Of a stretch of 64,000 bases of DNA, positions 35,501-47,500 are shown piece after piece; the stretch's first letter is position 1; each line of letters starts with the position of its first letter. The translations under genes and the position numbers were made by a program. The stretch covers positions 16,996,222-17,060,221 of the forward strand of contig OZ037766.1 in the NCBI GenBank assembly GCA_964035545.1, written 5' to 3'. The DNA is from Bugula neritina. Lineage: Eukaryota > Bryozoa > Gymnolaemata > Cheilostomatida > Bugulidae. The notes under the pieces are model-generated. The model was not told where the DNA came from. It saw only the letters and a list, made by a program, of their open reading frames with translations, and ran no database searches.

Positions 35501-38500
35501 AGCAGAGAGATACCCCTATAGTTTCCACAATCGGCTCTGTTACCCTTCTTGTAAAGAGTTACAATATTAGCATCCTTAAGATCAGGATGAAGTGATTCTT
35601 TTTCCCAAATCAGCTGAAAGAGTTCCAGCAATTTTCTGTTCAATTCTAGCCCACCACCTTTAAAAATCTCTCCAGGTATTCCATCCGGTCCGGCAGCTTT
35701 TCCTGACTTAGTCATGGATAATGCTTTCTCAAGTTCGTCAATCGTTGGGGGTTCGGCTAGGTGGGTCAGTATTGACAGTTGTGGCAGACATTCTAAGGTC
35801 TTCTCATCCACCATAGTGTCTTGGTTAAGCAGCTCTGAGAAATGTTCAGCCCATCTGCCTTTGATCTCATCTTTCCCCTTATGTATTGTGGAACCATCTT
35901 TGGAAGCTATTGGCCCACATCCTCCAAAAATTGGGCCATACAATCTCTTCGTAGCGGAAAAGAACTCTTTGCTACTGTTTGTCTCAGCAAGTCTCTGAAG
36001 TTCCTCAGATTTTTGGATCCACCAGTCATTTTTTATTGTCCTTATTCTCGCCTGTACTTTCCCTCTCATTTTATGATAATGTTCCCTTTTTTCCACATTT
36101 CTATAGTCTTGGTGCCATAAGCTGAAAGCATGGCGTTTCTTCCTCATGAGCTCGTTTATTTCTTGTTCGTTGTCATCAAACCAATCTTCATGTTTTCGTT
36201 CTGGTTTACCCAGGGTTGAGTGGCATGTTTTCAAGATTGAATCTCTCAGAACTTCCCAGCTGCCATGAGTAGAATTTATGTCAATATCTTGGATATTCTC
36301 TGTAAGCTCACTTTGGAAGCTCTGCTTTATTTCTGGCTGGTTGAGCAGCGATAGATTTATTTTTGTCTGCTTTCTTTTCCTGTTCATTTGTTTTGGATGA
36401 ATACATATGTTCATCTTTGCCAGAATCAGTCGATGGTCTGTCCAGCAAGCATCAGATAGGTCCATAGCTCGGGTTATACGCACATCCTGCACATCCCGTT
36501 GTTTGACAATGATGTAGTCGATAAGGTGCCAGTGGCCAGATCTGGGATGTCTCCATGAGGTCTTGCGTCGGTCTTTCTGTCTAAAAAGAGTGTTTGTGAT
36601 TGCCAAGGAGTGTTCAGCACATTTGGTGAGCAGCATTTCCCTATTGCTATTTAGCTTCCCAGTCCCATATTTACCAATTATCTTTTTCCACACATGGTGA
36701 TCTTTTCCAACCCGAGCATTAAAATCTCCAAGGACCATGATTTTCGCACTCTTGGGGATCCCTGATAGAACCATATCTAGATTTGAGTAGAACTGCTCCT
36801 TTTCCTGATGATCAGCAAGCAATGTCGGTGCATATGCTGAGATCAATGTTGCTTTCCTGTTGCGGCGTAGGTTTAGTTGGAGAGTCATCATCCTGTCGTT
36901 GATTCCCACTGGTAGCTGGTCGAGTTTCCTCACAACCTCATTCTTGATAGCAAAACCAACCCCATGAACTCTCTGTTCATCGGCCGGTTTCCCTCTCCAG
37001 AAAAAAGTGTACCCACCACCAATTTCCGTGAGCTGCCCTTCATCAGCTAAGCGAGTTTCCTGAAGGGCTGCTATGTCTACATTTAGTCTTCTGAGTTCAC
37101 GAGCTATGAAAGCCGTTCTTCTCTCAGGTCTGTTTGGTTTATCATTGTCCATCATTGTCCGTACATTCCAGGTTGCTATGTTCATTTGTATTTTCTGACC
37201 GCAAAGAGGTGAACCCGCTGGACGCGGTAATCCAGCCAGGATGAGTTGGGAGCAGACTATGTTTGGGGCACCTTTTCTAGCCCTCTCCTCTGATTGAGGT
37301 GAGCAGAGTGGGTTCTAAAAAGGACTGCTCAGTCATAGAGATCACTACCGAACAACCATACTGCTCCCTGTCCTAAGTTGAGCGACTGATAAATCTCTAC
37401 CGCCTACGTGCTGGTTTGTAACTGGAAACTTCCAGGCTTCACTGCCCTGTTCCCGTCGCTACGCCCCAATCGCCGCAAGGCTTGAGGAGGGTTGCAAGCA
37501 GAAGCTGTGCGTGGTGTAGAGCATTGTCGCACGAAACGATACTCTGTAAGCTTGGCTAGGCATGTCTGGATCCAGTGGCAAGGGAGCCTCGACGACTGGA
37601 AAACATGCCTAGTTGCAGTGAATGGCCGTTGATTCATGGAATTCATTTGCCCTTTCAGTTTCCTGACTATATACTATACTATACTATACTATAATATACT
37701 ATGCTGTATAGTATAGCAGGATTTTGATAAACCCTCAAACTCTTTTTGTAATCTAAATCTGAATTGCTTACAATAATATAATTGAGTTGAGGTGCATCGA
37801 TGCTGCATATGGTTAATCAGTTTATCTTTTCTTCTCAGTTTCCTTTATTAATCTTATGCTTGAAACCTGGTAAAATGTACAATGCAAGTAAAACACGTTG
37901 AATAAACTAAATATTATAATTGCAGATGTGTGTAGAAATAGGTACAATACAACAAGAACTTTAGAATTAACCTGATAAAAACTACAGTATAAGTTAACGT
38001 GCTAAACTAGCCAAATATTATAATTAAGTAATTGCTGCGGTAATACTTGTAGCACTAGGCTAGCTCACTACTATTACTACTAGCTGTTAGTTCAAAGTTT
38101 GCACCAACATCTGGGTTGCCAAAGCATAAAGTCACAGCCAATGGGCGGTAGGCTGCGCGCTGCTTTGGGGTAATTATCTAATCAACAAATAAGCATAACG
38201 ATAACTAGCAGTCGTAGTGCTGGAATCAAGAGATGTAGTATAGTGTATATGTAATGTAGTATATGTAGTAATATATAGTATATATGTAATGTATATGTAT
38301 TTAGTATATGTAATATAGTGACCAATTAAAATGCAACGCTATGCTAAATACTCGCTTGACTATTAGATCACCATTACAAGTATACTATATTATACTACAC
38401 TATACTACACTATAAGGGTAGGGGGGGGGGCACAACGATCTTGGGGGTACAAAAAGCCGGTCAAATTGTGAGAGAACTTATTGACTTAAAGTTGTAATTT

Positions 38501-41500
38501 CTTTTTAATAAAAAGGTATTGACATAATTTTTAAGCCATTGTAGTTTCAACACTTGCAGAGCATACCTGTTAAAGAGGTGCGTCAAAAACTGTTTTTACC
38601 AACTTTTTGTAAATTTTTTAAGATGTAGTTAAAGCTTTATAACTTTTTACACTGAAAGGTAACAAGCCTAGATTTTACTGATGTTGTTGCCATTGCTTGT
38701 CTCTATATTGCTTAATTAGAATAACAGCAAACTCTAAAATAAATTTACCTTGAGCCACATTTATTTTCAACTTGGCCACACGGGCACAATGGACCACCTG
38801 ATCCTTGCACCCTGATCACTGTTATTAGTTTGTTTGCCCAAAAAGTTAGATGAAATGTTAATAAAATCTATAGATATAGCCATTTTTGATCCTTTTGTAA
38901 AGTATCAAAGACATTATGGTAAGACTACCAAACTACAAGATGAAGCTCCCCTAATAGGCCTATATACATTTGGTGAGGTTATGGCTTTGCCATTTTATAC
39001 ATTATACAAAACACTCTGCTGTTGCTACTAATTGATAGTCATGATATTCATTATACATTATATCATTGAGGGAGTATACATGTATTTGACTAAAATAAAT
39101 TTTGATTTGCACATTCCCTCCGCCCTCCCCTTCTGCATTCCAGTCACAAACCTCAGCCATGCACCTTAGCTACAGTTCATAGAAAAAAGTCCACTCGAAA
39201 TTTTGTAGTACATGTTACTAAAGTTTTTTCTGATGAGAGTTCTTGTGAAGTGGAAATAGAAAAAACATTTTTATTTCGAAACAGTAATATTAGTCATGGA
39301 CTCACTATGTATTTATAACCAACTTGAAAGTATTTAGGGTTATATATTACGGATATTTTGTAGTTACTGAAGCAGATTGTGATGAACTGTCTGAACAAAG
39401 CTGCTAGTAATGGCCATGTTTCTATAGCGTTTCCTGCTTTGGGTACGGGTAACTTGGGCTACCCTCCGGCAATATCAGCTCAGCACATGATAGAAGCTAT
39501 TATGGACTATTCTAAGGGAAATCCTAAGAGTAGTATCACTCAGGTCAAGGTTATTGTCTATCACTCAGATGTCAACACAAAGAAGGTTCAGTAGTTTATC
39601 ACCAATTTACAGATTTCTGTTGAATTTCAAAATGTTAACTTATTTTCAGGGTGCAGAAACACAGGAATAATGCTTTCTAACTTTTTATTTTTGAGTTTTA
39701 AATTGTTTTGCTGCCAAATGCTATGGGGAACCTTGAAAATTGCAAAATCAGTGATAACTTGAAAACAAATTAATGAAATGGAATGCTGTCAATTTTTTGT
39801 TCAGGGGTTTGAAAATGAGATGGCATTGCTGACAGCTGGTAACTCAATACAGACGAATCTACAGCCTAAGGTTGTGGGTTTCGATTCTGCAAATCATGTG
39901 GGAACTAGCATGAAAGGTAAAACTTTTCTAATGCTTTAAAATAAAAATTCTATGCAAATATTCAAATGCCCAGAACTGTACAACCCTGCTATTACATATT
40001 TGGGTTATATTTTTAATCTTTCCATGGGTTTATACATTGTCCATGGTTGAATAACATCTAAACTAAAGAAATAAAGAATTTATTTTAAGAGTTCATTATG
40101 TTCAAGAAGACTGGAATCATGTTAGAAATTGATTGAAGTGTTTTGAGAAATGATGATTTAGCTTGTGAAAATGCACCAATTTTATGACTTAGCTAATTGT
40201 ATTATAGCATTTGATTGTCCTCTCCATAGACATTTCTCCAGGTCTGTGTAAAAGAGCTCGCAAGGGGTTTCAACAGTCCTTATTTAGATTATATGTTATA
40301 TCAACTACAAATACTATATATTATATACTAGTTTAGCTACAAAGACTATATATTATGTACTAGTTTAGCTACAAAGAATATTATATATTATATATCAGTT
40401 CAGCTACAAAGACTATAGATTATATATTAGTTCAGCTACAAAGGCTATATATTATATGCTAGTTCAGCTACAAAGACTATAATATATTATATACCAGTTT
40501 AGCTACAAAGACTATATATTATGTACTAGTTTAGCTACAAAGAATATTATATATTATATATCAGTTCAGCTACAAAGACTATATATCATATACTAGTTCA
40601 GGTACGAAGATTATTTATTATATAAAAGTTCAAATACAAAGACCATATAATACAGATATCTTATGGTTCTACTTGTAGTAACTGGTAAATACACGATTAC
40701 TGACAAGACAATAAAACTAGCATCTGGCATCAGTATTGAGTTGGTGTATGGTGACCTCGTGACATCACAGGTATGTTGTTCTGGAATGTTCTACTGTAAG
40801 TTATCTGATTGTAGAAAAGTTACTAGTTACCAGTAGTATGTCTCTACAGCCAGCTTCTGGTCAGTGTTATGATCTATCTTGTGTATCTGGATTGTTACTT
40901 AAACAAATCTTAGCATTGCATAATGTTATGATCTATCTTGTGTAGCTAGTTTGTAGAAAAAGGCCAAAGCTATACATGATTCTCATGTTAAACTAGCAGC
41001 AAATTTTTGGGCTGTTTTTTATGTTTCTCTGGATTTAGATATGTGACTTGAATCCTAGACTATCAGCTCTTTTGTAGGAGGATACTCTGGTAAACTCTGT
41101 GGGAAATGACATGAATCTGTCTAATGGTAAAGTTGCTGTTGCTCTGTCCAACAAAGCTGGGCCACAGCTGCAAGCAGCATGTAAAGCTCTGGCACCTATT
41201 AAAGCAGGCGACGTGAAGGAGACAGATGGGTTCAACTTGGCCTGTAAGAAAGTGCTGCACTGCAACTGTCCAGGGTGGCCGGGTCCTCAGACTATACCAG
41301 TAAGCAATTAGTCATGGTCTTGCATTGACTTTATTTATCTAAAATATTTACCCCTTCTGGGATTTGAACCGCATACCATTAGCTACTAAGCTTAAAATGC
41401 TAACCATTATACCGCAGAGGTTAGTGGGTTGTTTCAACACTGCAAACTCTAGTTACTCTCAAAATTTATTAATTTAGCATGTTACCTGACTTTTATGATG

Positions 41501-44500
41501 AATTCATGTTCAAACTTATATAAATTTAGATGTAACTTTTGACAGATCTATAAATTAGATCCAAGTAAACATTTTGATGCTGAGGGCTCGACATCATCAC
41601 TTTTGCCCGTAACATCTGCAGTCTTGTACTGTACTACAGTGACATCTGCCGTCCTGTAATATACTAAAGTGACATCTGCAGTCCTGATGTGAACACTTTT
41701 AATTGAGCAACTTTTGTAACCCTTAGTGTGCCGCCTACTCAGTATAATCTCCATGTTAGTCAAAACAGAGGTTTCATCTCAGTTAGCGCTATTTTTTATT
41801 ATGGTACAATATATAGCAATATACCCTTATGTATCTATATAACTGTTGCACTGATTTCTAAACATGAAATAATAGTTATTATGAATTATCTGGAATAATA
41901 TTCTAATTTTCACGGATTTGTGTAGGACAAAAATAGTAATGCATTAATAATAGACATTATCTTTAATTAATACTTATTAACGAAATATTTTTTCAAACAA
42001 CAAGAAGTAGGCTATAGAAGTATTGAAGCACTGTTACTGTACATAGCTTCTTATTATGTGTGTTGCTAATGGCTTCTTTGCCTCCTATTACATTTGCTAA
42101 ATAACAAACAGTTGATCTAAATTTATTTAAATATACCTACATATATTTTAGTAACATTCAAATAAATTGCACATAGAATACATCTATTATACCAAAATAA
42201 ATAAATAGCATCTAACTGGGAAGCATCTATCTGGAATGACAACAACACAAAGTCTAGTCCTAAGTGTTCGTATTTAAAATTTTATTGACTTTGTCTTCTC
42301 TATTTAACTCACTTTTTGATGGAAAACTGTGAATACAGACTTCTTAGTTCTATCATAAAATAGAAAATTTGACTAACTTGCAATTAAACAGAGTTTTGGA
42401 AAAGTTACAAAAAGCTAAGATTACTGGCTTGACTTTCATTATCATTCACATTGTTATATTCAATTCATGATAGTCATCAACTCACTATGCATTTATAACC
42501 AACTTGTAAGTTTTTAGGGTTATATATTACGAATATTTTGTAGTTACTGAAGCAGATTGTGATGAACTGTCTGAACAAAGCTGCTAGTAATGGCCATGTT
42601 TCTATAGCGTTTCCTGCTTTGGGTACGGGTAACTTGAACTACCCTCCAGCAATATCAGCTCAGTACATGATAGAAGCTATTATGGAGTATTCTAAAGGAA
42701 ATCCTAAGAGTAGTATCACTCAGGTCAAGGTTATTGTCTATCACTCAGATGTCAACACAAAGAAGGTTCGGTTTCTTAATTTCTGTCCTACAGTTTGAAG
42801 AGATATTAATTGGCTTCGAGACACAATCTGTTTTCACTTTCTGAACAACATCTTAGCTGTAATCAAAATAGTTCTCCTGGGGCTCTTAACAGGACTTTAT
42901 TCAGCAAAAGCTAAGCAATAACTTAAAATGGACAGCATTTATAAAACGGAAGTACTGCATAGCTCAAGTCCAAATTTTGTTTGAATGCTATTGAATTACA
43001 ATAAAATATAATATGTATAGTATAAGATTATATGTTAACAAACAATTACATAATACATAACTATACTGCTTTTACAATAAAGCCATTAACACCACATTAG
43101 CAAAACTGAAAGTATTTTTTGCAGGGTTTTGAAGATGAGATAACACGGCTTTCAAATATTAAACCAGGGAAAATGAATCTACAGCCTAAGGCTATAGAAC
43201 CATGTTCTGGAGGATATGAAGCCTCGGGCACAAAAGGTAACCTTCACATTCCAGTGTAGTTTGTGTGCAAATTTTTTCTATCTACTTGTCTAGTCTAGTG
43301 CTGCGACTTTTAGTCTCAAAACAATTGTGAAATGTATTTGGGAAAAATTATTTTGGAAAGTAATTCAAGTGTTCGGAAGAATTGCTGAAATCAAAGAAGA
43401 AATAGTCAGTGAAAATGCAACAGTTTTATGTCACAGCATTATTTTTATATATTACTCGCTTTATCCTCAGGTTTACATAAAGGGGCTCTCATAGGGTGGC
43501 TGGCTGTTCACAATACAAATGTTAGAATTGTTAAAGGAGATATCACTGATTTCAAAGCTGATGCGTTGGTTAATAGTACAGATGGAGTGCTCAGTATAAC
43601 AGGTACTAGTGTGTAGTAGACAAAGTATGACTCTGTAGTAGATGGAGTATGACTCTGTAGTAGATAGAGTTTTACTATGTAGTATATTATAGAGTATGAC
43701 TCGGTAGTATTATATAGAGTATGACTCTGTAGTAGATAGAGTATGTCTACTTCTCTATTTCCTTTGTATACTTACATGAATAAAGCCAGTTTGATTTTGG
43801 TGTGAAGTTTTTTCAGATAGGCTCCAAGTTAAAAGTAATTTATGTTCATTTAGATTGTGTCTATTTGCTGTTGAAAATTGACATAAGACTATGAGATGCA
43901 TACACTATAATAGCTTATTCAGACGGTCAACGAATTGGACGAATAGCGGACCAAAATGGCACGACAAATGCAAATTTTGTTAGTTTTGGATCACATAATC
44001 AAACCACGGCGTCAATTGTGCCAAACTAGCGTCCTTCGATTGGTCTGACAGTAGAAGAGTTTGTTCATTTTGGATCACGTTATCGACTTTTCAAAATTTT
44101 GTTGGAGCTTGACCCAGCAAGGTTTCAGCTGACGATTTTTCTGATTGCACTCCATTGGCTTATTTCAAAAAGCAAAAAGTGCGGGCATAATTCACATGGC
44201 AAACAAGTTGCTCAAGCGGCATTGTTTGTAACTAAATTAAATCATCAATATTTTAGTACTTTTAATAATAATAGATAATAATTATTCAAAATAAACAAAT
44301 TTGTAGGAAGCATATTATTTTGCTGGTCAGCAGCACTTTAAAATTATTTCAAGCAGTTTTCACGACAGAAATACGTTTTAATACAAAGATGCCCATAAGC
44401 AACTGAGTCAATGTGCACAAGGGTATGACTAAAATGGGTGGCCACCTGGTGTCGCGGTCCATGACACCCATTTTAGTCATGGGGGGGGGGTTTGACTAAA

Positions 44501-47500
44501 ATAGGTGTCATGGACAATTTTCATTTTATTGTCAGATTTTTAGACAGTTGTGACTGTTAAGATTATTGTTAAATAAATCTTCAGTGAATAATGAACATTT
44601 CACAATAGTTTAAATCAAAAAACATAAATAAATAATGATAAAATTAAATTACTTATAACAAAAACCAAACTCGTCAAGAGTCATCTTTCCGTATCAAAAA
44701 TTTAATTTTCACTTAATTTGATAGTTATTTTTATGTTCATAGACATGCTGACTTATAAAACATAAACTTTAAATTAGTAAAAACGCAGGGAGCAATGTTG
44801 GAAAAACAAAGATGTTCACAAAGTTTAAAAAAAATTAAATATTTTCGCGACACCCATTTTAGTTAAATAACCTACAATGACTAAAATGGGTGTCAAGAAT
44901 TTTGATTTGCATTTAGCATTGAGAACAGATATAATTTTACAGTTGACATCATTACACTGATTTTGCATTTTTACACAAGCTGAGTTAATTAAAAAGTTAT
45001 GAAACTGCAACACGAGAACAAATAAGATTAAAATCATTGTGAACATCCTTGGAGTCAAAAACTGCGGGGTGTCACGAAAAATTCAATACATAGATTTTAA
45101 CTTAATTTTAGTGATATTTTTTAGTTTTCAGACATGCTGACTGACGAACCATATACTTTAAACTAGTAAAAATACTGAGAGCAATATTAACAAACAAAAA
45201 TGTTCACAAAATGTGAAAATAAAACTAAAAGTCTTTGCGACACCCATTTTAGTCAAAACCCCCACAAATGACTAAAATGGGTATCACGGTGATTTTTGCT
45301 TGCAAGCGGACTCGAGCGTCTATAGCCAAGATGCCAAATCGAGTGCGTAGTACAGCGAAGATGCTGTTGACGTCGGGTCCTAACCAATAGGGTTTGGCCT
45401 TATCTGTCAACGCCAGCTGCAGTTGCAACAGGGCCACACGAGGTGGCTACTGGGTGACGACTACCACGTCACTAAACTCCTGGATCAATTGTTCCACGTT
45501 CTCATTGCCAGTAAAGACAGGGGCCTTCAGGCAGTATCTATAGTCAGGTAGTTCCCTGTGAGCCTCCTCGTCCCGTGGCACTAGGTTTTCTAGAACAATT
45601 TGATTTTCGGGCTCACCTTTGTCTTGTCGTGGAGGTTGCACAGGTTCTTCTACCATGGCGGGGACTCCATCGCCAGGTGCTGCCATCTTAATCCTCCTTA
45701 TTATCTAGATAGCAGTTGCATTTGAACACAATTATCCCACCGCTGCCACCACTGTTGTAGTTTATTGCACTACTGATTTGGGCATTATTGTGCGCTGGTG
45801 TTTACTGCATCTCTGCTTGCGAGGTTATAGAGGTAACCGAACTAGTTGAGTGTTCGATGAATAACTGTATTATAATTAATTATGTACAATAAAAACAATC
45901 ACAATTACAATGAGAGAAACAACATAAGTATAAAACGTAGAGCGTTACATGTAGTCAACTAGTTATCTACTACTACTGTCCAAGACTGCTGTGGGCGCCG
46001 GCAGGCCTTGCTTATATATACAGAGTGGATCCTGATTAGATTACACAGGGTTCCGGCGGTGTCATCCGTAGTTACTAATAGGGCACCGCATAGACATGCG
46101 GAGTTGTCATCCTTGATGTTAGTTTCACCATAATCTATAGAGTCATGTTTAGCAGGGGGTACTGGGGGGTATACTTCTCTTAACCATTACAGTGTAATAA
46201 CACGGTTTAGTTTTATAGTGTGCTGTGCACTGCAGAGGATGTGCAAGTAAAGTTTTTAGAGGAAAGTAAGGCAAGGCTTTATTTCTTTATTCTCATTAAT
46301 TGCAGGTCATGTGTCAAAGGCCTTGATACGGAAAGCTGGAGAGCTTATAAAAAGAGAAGTAGAAATCCTCTCAACCAAGCGTGAGTTTGGTCACACTAGT
46401 TTCTAGAAAATAGTTTCCACAAACAATATAATATTCTTTCACTTATAACTTTTCTGACGTTTAATATGTCTTTGAGAACTCAGTTTCAGTCTTGTCGTAT
46501 GTAATGGTACCCAAGTAGTTTTTAAAGCAATTAGTGGCATATTTGGCAGAGCCATCAGAAGGATTGTGGGTAAGTGGTGCTGGCAATCTCAGTGCCAAAT
46601 TTATCTTCCACGTCAACTCGGACTTTGTGAAACCTATGACCTCAGAAAGCTGGTCTAAAATCATACGCACCTGTCTAGAAGAATGTGACAGACGAGAGCT
46701 TCAATCTATTGCCTTCCCAGCTCTCGGCTCTGGTGAGTTACTTCAGTTAAAAAGGAGGGATGAACTTGTGATATCTCTAGGTCAAGGTCAAACGTATAAC
46801 ATATCTTTACAGTTGAATTAGAAATCAGAAAAAGTACTAGAAATGTTTTTATGTTATTCACATTTCCTTTTAACATCCATTATGGTAGTGCTTTCATAAA
46901 GCATTTAATGTTTTACGCAGTTACTAAATCAAAAAGTGCAAAATAAATTGAAGTCAAATGGTTGACTAGAACTTTATAAAATCCCGGGCTAGAAATATGT
47001 TGTGAGAAAAGAAAAAAGTAAACTGTTTTGCAACCAACAGAGCTAAGTTCTTTACTTTGACTAAAATAATTAATTTTCTAAGCTTGAGCAAGAGATTAAA
47101 GTACTGATTTGACTTTCTTTGACTTGGTCAAATTTTTGACTTAGTCAAATCTTTGACTTGGCCAAACCTCTGACTTGAAAAAAGGTGATTGGCTTGCTGC
47201 GTGCTTGTCTAAGTGTCAAATTGATTGACTTGGCTTTTAGCATTTATAACAAAAATCTGATAAGTTTGTTGGATTAAAATATTTTAGAAAAGTTTAATGG
47301 CTAATGCAATTAATGTTACCTAAGTTATTAGTAATTTACTGAATAGTTTAAAAAGTTTCATACATGTATTTCTAGGAAATCATAAGCAGTCACCCATAGA
47401 CATGAATAGTTGCTTACTGAACTCAGCTGTTGAGTATTTGAGCTCCAACCCCAAAAGTTCTCTCCTCAATATCGACATCATTACGCTTCCAGGGAAGATA

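Larger units (their letters stand above)
33896..37664 (-). mobile_element. Full-length or near full-length APE-type LINE in intron 24
   Basis: The element interrupts a TATAC satellite. Its minus-strand order is a leader with a short frame (37404-37646), the long APE-RT frame (33997-37185) and a 3' tail ending in TGACACACACATAG-like sequence. It is antisense to the PARP-like gene and absent from the paralogous intron of unit 2, so it is younger than the module duplication. Confidence 0.85.
31596..39916 (+). other. Macrodomain 2 module, unit 1 of the duplication (exons 23-26)
   Basis: Exons of 92, 222, 222 and 112 nt make an exact 216-codon module bounded by phase-1 introns. Motifs: [32 protein letters not shown], the second loop [13 protein letters not shown]. 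The first loop has lost the GGG of macrodomain 1, as is usual for later PARP14 macrodomains. Intron 24 holds the TATAC satellite and a LINE that are absent from unit 2. Confidence 0.88.
40679..43236 (+). other. Macrodomain 3 module, unit 2 of the duplication (exons 27-30)
   Basis: The same 92-222-222-112-nt exon lengths as unit 1. Exons 27-29 differ from 23-25 at only a handful of positions (for example GNLNYPP for GNLGYPP), while exon 30 matches exon 26 at only about 60% of positions by eye. Intron 28 has a tRNA-like insertion not in unit 1. Confidence 0.88.
45269..46191 (-). mobile_element. Gypsy-type element 3, 5' end only (LTR, PBS, gag start)
   Basis: Minus-strand order: 5' LTR 46191-45753, primer-binding site 45751-45734, gag from 45686, cut off at about 45288 by the MITE-like repeat. 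It lies antisense in intron 31. The rest of the element is not in the window. Confidence 0.85.

Noticed and set aside
41349-41423. Functional tRNA gene on the minus strand
   Set aside because: Only the acceptor ends pair well; it is an insertion in one of two paralogous introns, as expected of a retroposed sequence.
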